Source: Anisakis pegreffii (Eukaryota > Nematoda > Chromadorea > Rhabditida > Anisakidae). Taken from it: a stretch of DNA of 64,000 nucleotides. The stretch covers positions 47,451 to 111,450 of the forward strand of contig JAPYMA010002604.1 of the NCBI GenBank assembly GCA_035041965.1, read 5' to 3'. Below the pieces are notes generated by a model. It saw nothing but the letters and a program-made list of their open reading frames with translations, was not told where the DNA came from and did not search any database. The translations under genes were made by a program, and so were the position numbers. Shown one piece after another: positions 23,925 to 38,317 of the stretch. How positions within the stretch are numbered: position 1 is the stretch's first letter; every line of letters starts with the position of its first letter.

Positions 23925-26900
23925 ATGGGTGCCCACGGTTCGAAGTCAGATGAGAAGGAGAAACTCTTGAAATCAAACTTGAAGTATGGATCAGCCGAAC
24001 TGGTCAGTGGTGAAACCAAGTAAGTTCGAACCATTATTTGTCATCTACCGGTTGAATTCACGCACGGATCTTTTGTGCATGTGCTTTTGTATTGAACTTA
24101 TCTAGTTCATATAACAATTGCTATCAATCCGCTATTTTGCACCTCTTCATCTGTTGATTTATCTTGCTGAATTGCAACTTTCCCATTCCATTACTGTAGT
24201 AGGCGATTTTATCACTAAAGCTTTCTTTCTCTTTCGAGTGTTGTTCCACTTCATTGTCTTACCCTAAATAAAGATCGGAAATTCTGTCGGGGAAAAATTT
24301 CATGTCATTTACTCAACTAATCAATTCTAATTTATCCTACCAAAAGTAATCTGCAATCGTTCAAATGCCTCAAATGCATCCTCAAATGGTTTTATTGCGA
24401 AATGAAGTATTTATGTTTGTTAATGAATCCTTTGGATTTGACATCCACCTCTGAAGAAGAAGTGTTCTCTGCATGGAGTGAAAAACTTTCATAAACATTC
24501 GAAAATGGCGAATAAATTTTCGTTTGCGATGTGCAACGAGGTGTGATTGATCATTTAATCGCATACGTGCACGCTTGATAACCTCATATATCACACTGCA
24601 TAGATTGTGAACAGAAAGCGTTTTGCACTAAAAAAGTACTCAAATTTTTTGTTGTCTGCATGTGCAAAATTGTAAATTTTTTAGCATCACACTATACTAT
24701 TGACGAATGCATTCAGCTAAAAAAACGTTTTCATGCATCACACCCGTTTTTGAGCCATAATTGATCATTAATGTAAATTTAAAAAACTGTCACAATAATG
24801 AATACTTGTGAAATCGTTTCCACTTTTACTCACCATCTCAAGGCATCATCAAGAGATTGCTTGAGACGAAAAATCACATGAACATTATTCATTTTTGATG
24901 TCGTTTTTGCCGAAAAAGCAAAAAAAAAGAGTATTAAAAGTTCAATCGTGTGGATGACCAACGAGAGAACAATGAAAAACACACGTTGAAAATTTCCTAG
25001 TGAACCACTTGAGTGTGGTTTTGCACTGATTGATTGCATTCAGATGCAATTAATGTCTTGTACCGTGTAAGTTCAACAACATGCTGAATGTTTGATCTCG
25101 ATAAGCTGACAACATTAGCCATGATGTTTTGGGATCGTAATTTTGCGACAATTCTTCTGTATGCAAATTTCGGTGAACCTTATAAAACACTCTGAACGAT
25201 ACCAAATTCTGAATAAGAAATTCCAAATGCACTCATCAGTTTCATGTTAACTGACTATGAGATCGGCGTCCAGTTTGTTGATGGAGAGATACTGATATGC
25301 AAATTCTTGAGATCAATATGCGATGTGAACCAAATATATTCGCTACTAATTTGCATATTCTTCATCCCACTTGATCGAAAAGTTCGACCAATTGTGAAAC
25401 GAGCAAATTAACATTCGATGATTTCGCTAGGATGAAGTGTTAAGAGGCGAAAGCTTCCACTGATGATGTGTGTTGTTGGTTCAACTTATCATATTGAAAT
25501 TAATGTTCATATACCACGATTGAATCAGCCCCCAGTGTATAGGGTTCACTTTATGAGTTAACGATGTTTCGGCCTGCTATCCCATATTCAGGGCGAAAGT
25601 TTTGCGAAACGCTTCTCAGTTAAGGAGAAAGAAACACTGAAGAGAAAAACACTAACAATGAACGATGCCGTCTCGGAAAGTGAAAAAAAAATCTCATTTT
25701 CCATTCAGTGTTTCATGTTCTTTTCTATATTCTCAGCAGAGTGGAAATCACCTATCTATTGCGATGTGAACCAAATATATTTTTTACACTGGTAAATTTC
25801 ACGTTAGGATGGTAAACTGCGCACTCACATCATTTGCTCCACCTCTTGGTTCAGAGTTCAGTGATGAGAAATATTTTAGCGCATAATCGAAGCTGCCAAA
25901 TTTTTTTGTTGTCCAATTGAGCTTCAGTCAAAAATTTCTTATGATTTACTTTTGTTTGTACTTTTGAAGCCACACCTCTTGTGTCCTATGCTCTTGAACT
26001 CATTGGTTGTATCAGTGCAACAACTCAATACCAATGGGGTTATCTGCCTTTAGCCTTAATCCGTCTGACTCAAGTTTCATCGACTATAAACCAAAAACGT
26101 TTGGTCGACAGAACAAAAGATCGGTGCTCATGCATGTTCACAACAGTGTTTGTGAATGCTCAGTTCCGATTGTCATCGTATCGATAGAGCAGAACCACAT
26201 TCAGAGAGCATCAGCATCGTCTATTGATGCCTGTTATTAGAGAGCGTGTTTCTTCAACGATCAACTGTCACATCTTCAGAGCTGTGAGCTGCTAAAGTGA
26301 GCATCGAGTGTACCCCTCTTAACCTTCCAATTCATCCAGATTCTCCGGAACTTCAATCCAGCGAAACACTTAAGAAGCTTGTGAAGTGTTTTGTTCATCC
26401 GGTTGTAGTCGCTTGGCTGATTTCATTGCATCAGCAGTGGATTGTACTCTTCGGTGATATTATATTACTGTAATTTAGCGCTACTGGATACTGGAATTGT
26501 TGATATAAGCTGTTATCACTGCAGAAAATATGTCTTTTTTAAAGCGATATTGGCTGAGTTGCTGGAAAGGAAAAGCACAGAAAACACATTCCAGTGAAAT
26601 GTGCAATTTTTTGAGACGGAATCCAGGGAAAAAATCTTCAAAAGAGCAAGAACGGTTTGTTTCCAGCTCATATCCTATGAACCTGTTTCATCTGAGAATA
26701 ATTTGACACCTCATGTTGCCGTTCTTGCCATTCAATCATCTTATCGCTACCATTGTTCCATGCTGCTACCATATCTCACCATTACCATCGTTCCATGATG
26801 TCAACAATACAACGATATTGTTGACTCTTAATTGAATCTTATTAATAAACCACCTTGCATATGAATGTAACTCTGCTCCATCGGCAGAGCGAAAGCTAAA

Positions 26901-29900
26901 GAAGCTGAGCTTATAGTTGTTTTTTGCGTTTTACAATTCATCCTCAGCGATCCTGGCTTATAAATGTTTTATTGAAGGAAGCACGATGACGAGGAAAAGA
27001 AAACTCCCGAATTTAAGCCAGTTTCTGCTTTTCAATTGGTAAATTTTCTCGCTATGAATTCATTACATTTAATCTATTCAAACCGCTTATTTGTAAGCTG
27101 TTTAGGAATGAAAATATCTCATTATAAAATTTTGAGTATGATCGTGTATAATCATTATCTTGGATCATTCGGATTGATCATGTTCAATTATTGGATTTTT
27201 GATCAACTGTGAAGCGCATTGCTTACACATTCTCGAGAGTTGTGCTGTTTAAGTACTCTCCCAGAGGAAACTTGTTATGAGAATCAGGAAGGATTTATTC
27301 GGTTAATCAAACCGTGAATTTCTCTCAATAGTTGTTTTTTGATTGCAATTTCAGTATCGTTACGCAACGTTTTGTGACAAGATAATGTTGTTCATTGGTT
27401 TTCTATGTGCGATTCTGAATGGGATTTTGCAACCTGTTTCATCAATCATAACCGGTTCAATTGTCAACGTTTTATTGCAGACTGACCTCAAGGTAATTGC
27501 TTGCGGTTATGAATACATTCTCAGTGAATTGTCTCAATTTGATAGGAGACATTCGCGGGTACTCATTCATTGCGCAGATGATTTAATTGGAGAGGTAGGA
27601 GAGTGAGTGAGACCGTACTTTTGAGGGTACTGTAAGTGATTACAAGAACACAGTATGGCTTTTGCCTTTTGCCCAGTATTGCTTTACTGGCGCTGGAGCT
27701 CGATGCACGATTACGTTGAGTTGGTCACGAAGTTGGTTAGATCAACGAATATCTAGATTCGATCAGAATTGTGAATCATCCTTTTTGAGACTTCGATTCG
27801 CGAATAGATATTTTATGGAGGCGAATTGACTGTTTGAAATTCTAAAGTACTGAATTATTTTCCACTTGAATGCCAACTGGATTTTGAAACTCATGAGGTC
27901 AAGCGTGCAAAATGGCAATAAAGGAAAACCAAACAAAGAAAACAAATTCGTTAAGAGACGGTGACAAAAATAGGACGAAACAATCAAAAACCATACTCAA
28001 TTCAGTGATGCAGTCATCACGTAGGGCGAAACCTTCTCAACCGGTTCTTGTGGCCATTCTTAACACTTTTGAGAAGTGAAAATGTCTGGAAATGTTCGTG
28101 AATGAACAAGAATGTGCGTATTTTTTGCCAATCAATCAAAACATCTGAATTGCGAAAATTCAAAGAATCCCCCAATTCAACCTACCGCCAAGTCGGAGCA
28201 CTTCCAAAAAATTTATTTCAAAATTCTTTGACATGCTTACAATCGATCAAGCAACATTCCTGAATGTCTCCTTGAACTTCTTTCGAGGAAACGTTCACAG
28301 ACTCCCAGAAGAATAATTAGAGACTAGAATTGATGAATGCCATGAGGGAAATTGTGGACGGCATTTTGCAGACTGCTGGTGGAAAAACACTAATGGATCG
28401 AGCACTACCCGAAATTTACAGTTTTCTTATTGTTGGTGTAGCAATACTGATTGTCGCCTACTTACAGGTTCTGTTCATTTTTAGAGTGCATTTTGAGGCA
28501 ATCGTTGAATTTTTATAGATATTGATCACTTTCGAAGATCATCGCCACTATTTAAAACAACCTGAACGTTTCGAAGTTCATCAATGCTCTGAAAACACAT
28601 TTTATTAGCATCGTTAGGTGTCACATTAAACAAGCGTTTTCACATCATTGAATAACAATGATCAACGCATCTTCAGTCATTTCATTCTGTTCAAATGATT
28701 TGATTTTGAAATATCTTTCAATACCTTTCAGTCATCACTATGGCACACGAGTGCAGAACGGCAAATTCACAAGATCAGGAATAAACTTTTATGGGCCGTC
28801 ATGAGGCAAGATATTGCGTGGTATGACCAAAATCAAAGCGGCGCACTCACCACTAAACTCACCGAGTAATAAACATTCCGTTTTTTGTTCTATGTTCCTT
28901 TTTTTGATCGTCGCACTGAAAATTCCATTCATTAGAATTGTCCTTCAAAATTTTTACTTCTTTCAGTCATTCAGTTTCTTGTTTAAATTTTACACTGAAG
29001 TTCATGACTCACGAGTTGGCATCGGTTCCACTTAAATTGTGAAAAATGCGTTCAAAAAAAGAAAAAAATCTCAAGGAAACCTTAAACTTCCATTAAAAAA
29101 TCTCTTATCCCAATAAAGAAACAAATATTCGATCACCTGGAACTAGAGAACTTCGGAAAACCAGGACAACTTCAATGTACTGTTTATTATAGCAATATCG
29201 ATCGTATGAAAGAGGGTATGGGCGATAAGATTGGCATTTGTTTGCAATCGTTTGCTCAGTTTCTTACTGGTTTCGGAATCGCCTTCTACTACTCATGGAA
29301 GATGACGCTTGTTATGATGATTGTCATACCGTTCATCATGATATTCGTTTTTATATTTATCCGAGTGAGCAATTCATTTTATTCACGAATTGGCAATTGA
29401 AACCATTGGATCACCCATGGAAGCACTCATCAAATACTTTCATTGAGCATTCTGCAACAGGTCACACATGAACTAGCATAGATCAACATTTGAAATTTTG
29501 TTTTCTGAACAGTAAGATCTGAGCGAATTCTCAATATCCTTTCGTATCGCTCTAATCATTACATATTTTATTGTCTCATGCAAATAATCTCAGATAATGT
29601 CGCAAGCCTCAAAACTTGAAGTAGCCTATTATGCTGAAGCTGGAGCAATTGCCGAGGAGGTATTGATGAACATCAAAACTGTCATGTCATTTAACGCACA
29701 ACATCGTGAAATGAACAGGTCTTGTTTAGAGGTTATTGACCGTTACTGCTGCTAAAAATATCAGAATGATTCACCGTTTTGAAGGACGTCCGGAAGTTCA
29801 CGGCAATGATTCAGATCTTTATTAAGGAATATTGGCCGAAAAGCCCCAATGAAATCATTCAATCAACTCATCTAAATAGATCATATTATTTTGAATGGAA

Positions 29901-32900
29901 AAAGCGCATACAATTGTAATTTGAGCAAATAACGAATTGATTCGGATCCCTTGAAGCAGTTCATATGCTTTCCGTGAATAAGCTTTGATTCTGAATGCAG
30001 ATATGAAGAGAAGTTGAAAATTGGACGCAGAATGGGCATCAAGAAGGGGATTCTAACCGGTGCATCGCTTGGTGTTTTCCTCGCATTCCTCTTCTCGTCG
30101 TTTGGCCTTGCGTTCTGGTAAGTTACAAACGGTCTTGAGCCTAATAAATACTTCTCAATATTGTCTTCATTCCATCTTTTAGTGTCGTGAGAATGTGAAA
30201 TGCTATCAATCTTACATAGAGAGACATGGTATTTGGAAACTAATATTGCATTCATTTGGAGGTATGGTTCAACGTTGATCACGTCTGGTGAACTGCAACC
30301 GGGTGCAGTTTTCACAGTGTTTCTAGCCGTGATGAGTGGTACAGCGTCAGTGGGCATGATTGCACCTCAAGTGACACTTTTTGTCACGGCCAAAAGTGCA
30401 GCTGCACCAATTTACGCTATTATCGATCGGGTTTGTTCCATTCTTTGCTGAGTGATCCAGTATTTTTGGAGTTATCAATGGGTATCAAGCATCTGAATTG
30501 ACTTATAATTGCTTTTTTAGATGGCAATGGATCGTATGAAGTATTTATCAAAAACATTTTGTTGGATTGCCTTTCTTCTTACTCGCAAGATTTCTTTCCA
30601 CTGATTCCTTTAAACACACATGTGATTCTTTATTAGCTCTAAAAAACAACTGATGTACTAATCAAAATGTATCATTGTAAATTTCGTCTGTAATTATGAT
30701 AAAGTATGAGGAATCTAACTCCATTTCAGGTACCCCCAATAGACAGCTATTCAAATGCTGGTATTCGACCTGCGTCTGTGGAAGGCAGAGTGAAATTTGA
30801 AAATATCTCATTTCAGTATCCAAATCGGGACAAAAATGTGAGCGATTGATGCAATTACCTCATGCATGTGTAGTAAATTTGTTTTTTTTTTGATAAAGTA
30901 ATCTCATCAGGTTTAGGTTATCGACAATGTGAGCATTGATATAGAACCTGGTAAAACGATAGCGTTGGTTGGACACAGTGGATGTGGCAAGAGCACGTTA
31001 ATCAGTTTATTACTACGCTATTATGATATCAACTCTGGATCGGTAAGTTCTCAATTAAGATGGTATTCACTGGAAAAGATGAGGATGTCATAGTATGGTC
31101 GAAAAATAATGAATGTACTTCTGGTTGCGGTTTGCGTCGCTTGATATCAGCTTCGATTTCGTTGTTTTCAGATCAAAATAGACGGCGAGGACATAAGAAA
31201 TTTGAATCTGGATTGGCTTCGGAACATCATCGGAGTGGTATCACAAGAGCCGATTCTTTTCAATGTGTCAATTGCTGAAAATCTTAGGTCCTTCAATTCT
31301 GTTCCGTTTTTGGTTCATCAAAATGTGAAGAAATTTTACTTTTTATGCACAATTTTTGATGATATCAATGATTCTGCGTAAAAAATGTGACTGTGATTTG
31401 TATTATAATATATGTCATAAAATATGACAGTGTATAAAATAAGTATTTTTAAATGACATTCATTATTCAAAATGAGTAGTGATATTGTTTGATGTTTGTT
31501 CTTGGTGAATGAATCAGACAGAATTGTTTCAGACTTGGTCGTGAAGATCTGCTGATTAGTGAAATGGTGAACGTTTGTAAAATTGCAAACGCTCACGACT
31601 TCATCATGGATCTACCACAGGTCAGTAGATTCAAATCAGTTTATGATGTTGAAATTTGATTACGAAAATGAGGTTGTAAGAAAAGGTTTGCGATACTTTT
31701 TGATACACATTCGGTTGAGATAAGATACAAGTGGAAAATCGCTTGTCATCTTCAGCACTGCGCATTATTTAACAACGAATCCAAGCGGTTTTCTAATTGA
31801 GAAGCTATTGATAAGACAGGCCATCGAGATCGCCTTGAACGGAGCCGATTTCTTTAGAAGGAGCATCAAAAAGTCCTCTTGGGAAGTATGAACTATCGAG
31901 AGGAATTCAAATGTTTTGATTTTGGTCCATAAAATTTGATAGTTCAGGGCTACGATACGTTGATAGGTGAAGGTGGTATACAGTTGTCGGGCGGTCAAAA
32001 ACAACGAATCGCTATTGCGAGAGCATTGGCCAGGAATCCACGAATTTTGCTGCTGGACGAGGCAACCAGTGCATTGGACGTAGAGAGTGAACATGTCGTA
32101 CAGGAAGCACTTGACAAAGTATTCTTTGATTTTGGTGTAATTTGCTTGGAAAGTCTTCCAGATTTCGGAAATTGAACAGTCCTCGATCTGGGCACATCGT
32201 TCTACTAACAAAAAAAATCTATAGAAAGGATTTTTTACAGTTCGGATAAGCTGAAGTTGCTTTGTAAATTCATCTTCTTGCAGTTCGAATGTTTCGCTGA
32301 TGCTAGACTTGAGCATATCTAATGTTTAAAATGGGTTTGAATTTTTGAGCAAATTTAGGGCACGAATGATACTTATGATCGAATTACTTCTTCAGACTGC
32401 AAATATATCCACTCATCTTTCTAGTTTGTGATTTTGATAGTGGAACTGTAAAACATTGTTCAGGCTTCAGAAGGACGTACCACCTTAGTGATAGCACATC
32501 GTCTATCAACTATCAAAGATGCTGATCAAATAATCGTCATGCAGGTTTGTACCGCGTGATTCTACTTAGAAGCATAAGAAGAGTTCAGTGGTCAGTGTCT
32601 CAATATGATGATTGCGTATGGTTTGACTGATACAGATGCTGTTGCATCAATGAACACTGAATTGCGTCAAGTCACGGGCCACTAATGTTAATCGATCAAA
32701 ATGCTTCGTTTCAAGTGTTTTAATGCGATATTCACTCGAAATTTCGATCATTATTCAGGACGGCAAAGTCGTCGAGACAGGAACGCATGTTGAACTGATT
32801 GCAGTCGAAAACGGTGTCTACAGGCAACTCGTTGATTCGCAAGCTATGAACGAACCAAAAGATACGTCAGGCAAAGCATCGCATGGAAAGAAATCAACAA

Positions 32901-35900
32901 GTAAGAATGCATTAAGAATTAGACCAGTGATTGATCAGTTTCGATTAGAACATGCGGAGTGTTTCGAACGATTGAATTTCAGTACAAAGGCATGTATCAG
33001 TTGTTGAACCACCTGCAACGGAGGGAGCTATTCATATGCACGATAAAGACGGTGAACTATCGGATGGCTCGGAAATAGTGGCATTATCAAAGCTATCCAA
33101 GTAAGTGCCGGTGTCACCGATTTTGCTGCAGTTTAATTCCATGATTCTGCTCAATGGGGAAGGATGCAGTTGAGTATCGGATAATTGCATTGTGAAATTT
33201 ACTTGATGAATCGCATTCATCATGAGCTGTTGTCAGATCAACATTACAACGGCGGAAAATCAGTGCGAAATTTACACGAAGCGTTTCGAAACCAGACGAG
33301 CAAGTGGATCGACTGAAAGAAGAACTTGTCGAAGAAGGCGCACGAAAGGCGACCTGGAAAGAGATTCTGCATGAAGCAAAGTCAGTTCGTATTGTAGAAT
33401 TTTGAAATGAACTAGAAAGATCAGTCGTATTAACCAGTCGTTTTCAATTACTGTTAGTTTCATTGGAAATAGAGGATGACTTACGGCGATTTGGTTACGT
33501 TTGATGCATTTTATTTGAAGTGAATTTTTTTGGAGTAAAGAAATAATGAGATTGATATTTTAGAGGCGAATACTGTTTGTTGTTAACGGCGATTCTGTTC
33601 TCGATTTTGCGTGGCCTCATGATGCCTGTGTTCTCAATTGTTTTCGGACAAATGTTCCAGGTATGCTAATCCTGAATATCCAGAAGGCAGTGGTATAGCC
33701 AGAATTTCTTCAAGAAGCAAAGGCACAAAATGGTTTAGTCGCAGAAAGCGGCTGAATTTCAAGGCGAATTTCTTTCCATGTTTAGATACGTCTGGGCGCT
33801 GAAATTATCAAATTTCTTTACTATCAACAGAATTTTCGCGTTGGAAGCATGACCGATCGCACGCTATATCTATGATTTAGTTATGTTGATGCTCCAATAA
33901 TCAGTTTCCTTTTTGTTAGACTTTCACGATGACCGACCAAAATGCGATGAGTAAATCTGCGTTGAAGAATTCTCTGTTCTTCGTTGGTCTCGGTATAATT
34001 CAAGGCACAGCGGCGTTCATTTGCGTTAGTTTCATAACTTTAGAGCATTTTGTTGTCCAATTCCTCAAATCTCAGTTTCCTCACTCAATACGCAGAACTA
34101 TGTTGTACCTGTGAAGTATTAAAGAGGATACTCTTCAGATCTCACTTTATGGAACCGCGGGTGAACGACTCACAATGAAATTGCGAATGTCGGTATTTCG
34201 GAGTCTGTTGCGTCAGGATCTTGCATATTTTGATGATTCCAGGCATTCTGCAGCAAAGATGACGACTCGTTTGGCCACGGATGCGCCGAATGTTAAATCT
34301 GTAAGTGGCTGCCGCTAAGCCTTGAAGAATATCGAGAATGCTATCATGAGATTCTAATGATACTATTTCTGATTTCCTGATTCCAGTGTAATACTCTCGT
34401 TTACCCATCGTGGACGATTTCAATTAGTCTCTGATTATCAAAAGTATAATTTAATCTATAGAGCAGTCAAATGAATGTAATTCATATCGTAGAGACATGA
34501 ATATTAATGTTTGGAACCCAAATTGTAGACTTCATACCCGTCACTGACCTGAGTGGCATCTGAAGCTATTTTCTGAAGCCTTCCCAGGAAGGTGTACACT
34601 TTTATCAGCTTCTCCACATTACAGGCGATTGATCAGCGTATGGCCTCAATTGTGCAAGGATGCGTATCGCTAACTTCCGGTTTAGTAATCTCATTCTTGT
34701 TCGGATGGCAAATGTCATTGGCCACGGTGGCAATCTTCGTCATTCTTCTTGGAATTCAAATTCTATTGAATCGCATTATCCAAGCACGAGATCATCGTGA
34801 TGTGCGACATGCCGAAGAAGCGGGCAAGGTAATGGCCTGATCTAGCTGATTGCTCACAGCATCGAACAATGAAGCATTTGCGTGTGAAATTTTACTGCCT
34901 CTTGAGATGATATTCATTTACTTTTTTAGATTGCAATTGAATCAATTGAGCATGCACGCACCGTTCAAGCGCTGACCAAGCAGACTTATCTCTATGATCA
35001 GTTCGTTACTGCAATGGATAGAACATTCAAGTGAGTATGTTAAATTCTTTCAGCAAAATTTGTGTATCTTGAATCCACAATTATTTATCACATATGTAAA
35101 CAATGCTCAATATGAAAGTGTTTCTCGAATGGTTTGTAATATTTTATGATAATATGATAAATTTTCAGAAGTCAACTACTCAAAGCTCAACTTCAAGCGT
35201 CAGTTTACGGTCTTGCCTCATCACTGTCACTGTTCATTTCTGGTGGTGCGTATGGATTTGGTGTCTACCTTATCACATTGGGCCTTATGACACCGTATCA
35301 AGTTTATCAGTAAGCTTAAGGCTTATATTCAATCTCACACCGTGATTTGATTTCATTTCACGTTTTGCTCGCATCTCTCCTTTTGATTGTTTACATTCTA
35401 TTAGTTGACTTTAAGATTCTCTGCTGCATATTTTCTAATGTAGATTAAGCGAAATCAGCGAAAATCTTGATTTTCTTGATCTTTAAGAGTGATCACTTCG
35501 TTGAATATGTCAACAATGGGTGTTATGAATATGGCCGCTTTCTTGCCCGAGATCCTTAAGGCACGTATGGCTGGTGGTTTGATTTTCGCGATCATCCGTC
35601 GTGAACCATCCATTGACATTACCTCACGCAAAGGCCTTAAAGAAGTGAGTTTTTGCTGTTGTGAAGAATATATCAATGGTTGTTCAGAGATGTGTACGAT
35701 GTCATCTCAAACAAATGAACAATGCTGATGAATGCTGAAAACAGAAAACGATCGACGCAACTGTGTTTTTTTCGGGGAGAATATTTAGAACTGAGAACAA
35801 TGGAAGTCACTTCTAGACAGTAGTAATTCATCATTCGCTGAATAACGATGTTCTTGACTCTTATTACGACTCATCCATCACGATCGCATTAAATATAGCG

Positions 35901-38281
35901 GCATTGTTTGATCGAGAGATATCCATATGGGCGGCTAAATGAACCGAACAATTCTTTTGTTCACTTAAAATAAACATTGACAGCTTCTTGTAGTTTTTAA
36001 ATAATGCTGATTTATTGGGAACTTCATTTTAATTGACACACTTGGTTCGAGTTGAACAAAGAACGAAGCAATTGTTGGATCCACCGGAATTTTTTCGCTT
36101 TTATTTTTATAGCAGAGTTTAGAAAAATACCATTGAGCGGAGTTCGTCACGAAGAGAGTTAAAATAGACAGCAAAATTTTGATCTCAAAATATGATGCGT
36201 TCTGATTTCAGGATCTTCACGGTAATGTGACCGCCAAAGATGTATATTTCGCATATCCAGAGCGACCCGAGCGTGTTGTTCTTCAGGTATCTGGTACACT
36301 AAGATGGCTTATGCATTGGATTGTTTGATCATTGACTGACGAACTGAGTATCGTATAGGTTTCCTCAGATGAAAGTGATCAAACCAATTGAATTTTAAGG
36401 GTATATCGGCGAAAATTTCCACCGGTAAAACGTTGGCATTCGTTGGTCCAAGTGGATGCGGTAAAAGTACCGTAATATCGCTGCTGAATCGATTCTACGA
36501 TCCGACCGACGGTGAAGTGGTACGCTGCTGTAAATTTACAAAACACTGAATTTTTGGATGTTTTTGGCATGTTCGGTATAATTTCGTAACATGATCGGCG
36601 TTCGATAATGTTCAGACAGCCAGCCCAGCCCCTATTGGTGGAATTGCCTCATCATATTCATGGTAAATTGGCAAGCGAACATGTTGTCGAAACTGTAGCT
36701 CAAGTGGTAGATCTGAAGATTTCTTCAAGGAAAAACCTTCTGCGCATCATATTAATGAACCACATTCAAGCTCAGAGCTGTATTCGAATCAGCCGAATTG
36801 ATTATATTTGTTTGTAGCAATACGATGAGCATGATGCACGCTCATTGCATTTGCAAACACTCCGCAAACAGCTGGCAATGGTTGGTCAAGAACCCGTACT
36901 GTTCAATTACTCGATCCGTGACAATATATCGTATGGTTACGACTCGTGCACTTTTGAGGACATAAAAAAGGCAGCAAAAATTGCCAACATTCACGATGCT
37001 ATCGTCAGTATGCCTGAGGTATTGGCCGAATTCTGAATGCATCAGCAACGATTTTCATTTATTCTGAATGATTCACATTCTCAAATCCTTTTCTTGACTG
37101 CATTTTTGTACTCAAGTATTATATTATATTATGAAACTTTCAAAATCCAACTAAAATAATACCTGTGCATGAAACGTAAAGCAATGCGTTGATCTGGAAT
37201 TCATGAACAGTTATTGGTGTTGGTATACACGATTTTATAGGGTTATGAAACGCGTGTAGGTGAACGTGGTATACAGTTGTCAGGTGGTCAAAAACAACGT
37301 ATTGCAATCGCACGTGCGATAGTTCGACAACCAATCGTATTGCTTCTCGATGAAGCAACGAGCGCACTGGATTCCGAAAGCGAGAAGGTGATTGATTCAA
37401 AACTTGACCCTATGTTGGTTATGTATCATCCTGGCATCCGAAAGTTAACACAAACAATTCCTATTGAAGTCTAACAAATCGTTTCGTTTGTTTTATGAGA
37501 TCTGTGGATGGATATTCATATAGTAGATACACAATTATTAGCCAACACGATTGCCCTGGATTAGTCACAGCACTGGACTGCCAAGCCTTTCTTATTGAAT
37601 CGCTTTGGAACTCGATAACTATTACTTGACTGCCTACTGTTTAGTTGATGATTTACACATAGAACTCGTTGATTTCAGGTAGTTCAAAAAGCTTTGGACG
37701 CTGCTGCATCGGGCCGAACTTGTATTACAATCGCACATCGTCTGTCGACAATTCAGAATGCAGACTGTATCTGCGTTGTGCGTGATGGTCGTGTTGTAGA
37801 AAGTGGTACGTGCATCTTTAGACATCTTCTGCCATGACATGGAAAAATATCTGAAATTGTTACCAAAAAGTCTCAGTTTCTGGAAGATTTTTATGGACGT
37901 TACAACAGTTTCACATATCGCACAATTCTCGACGTCATTGTTCACCTTTGATCTGATGCAAAGATAATTAAGATAGTTAACAATCAGTGATACCTGAGAT
38001 CAGAAAGAAGGAATCCTCAAATAGCTTCCTATTTGAAAACTGAAATATTTTTCGAATTAAGATTTTCGATCAATTGTGGTATTGTTTTGAATTGATGCAT
38101 GACATTTGAACTTCCTTTTTATCCGATATTCCTAGGCTTCATAACTTATCCTCTCATTATTCGATCAGCAGTGTTGTCTCTCCAAGAATCATAGATTTCT
38201 TTTTCAGGAACGCACTCTGAACTGCTAGAAAATAAAGAAGGTCTCTACTATTCGATGGTGATGAAACAAAAGTTATTGTAA
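23925..38281 (+). CDS. P-glycoprotein, full-length ABCB transporter (31 exons)
   Basis: An ATP-driven membrane exporter of lipophilic compounds, two transmembrane domains and two nucleotide-binding domains in one chain. Exons: 23925-24019, 26978-27038, 27355-27492, 28321-28467, 28732-28865, 29193-29364, 29594-29718, 30001-30117, 30262-30430, 30730-30837, 30917-31042, 31172-31287, 31533-31620, 31948-32118, 32464-32544, 32759-32900, 32983-33100, 33237-33380, 33564-33660, 33920-34024, 34139-34300, 34625-34828, 34930-35030, 35169-35309, 35488-35644, 36212-36286, 36400-36519, 36818-37018, 37241-37387, 37679-37805, 38208-38281. All phases agree, giving 1320 residues, the usual family size. NBD1: Walker [10 protein letters not shown] 441-449, Q489, LSGGQ 545-549, Walker B D569-E570, H601. 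NBD2: GPSGCGKST 1114-1122, LSGGQ 1218-1222, D1242-E1243, H1274. A charged linker follows NBD1. Intron 1 is 2.96 kb. The exact nematode pgp orthologue is not assigned. Confidence 0.95.
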
Positions 38282-38283
38282 TG

Positions 38284-38314
<31 letters not shown>
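38284..38314. repeat. (ATA)n microsatellite
   Basis: About ten trinucleotide repeats begin three bases after the TAA stop of the P-glycoprotein gene, so they occupy the very start of its 3' UTR. Confidence 0.95.

Positions 38315-38317
<3 letters not shown>

Noticed and set aside
29881..30357. 158-codon minus-strand open frame
   Set aside because: Antisense to two P-glycoprotein transmembrane-domain exons (30001-30117 and 30262-30430).
31765..32316. 183-codon minus-strand open frame, the longest in the window
   Set aside because: It is antisense to a P-glycoprotein exon encoding the signature and Walker B motifs and to the adjoining introns; it has no motif of its own.
23925..38281. Two separate half-size ABC transporters
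   Set aside because: All 31 exons join in phase through the charged linker (32759-33380) without a stop or a new start, giving one full-length transporter.
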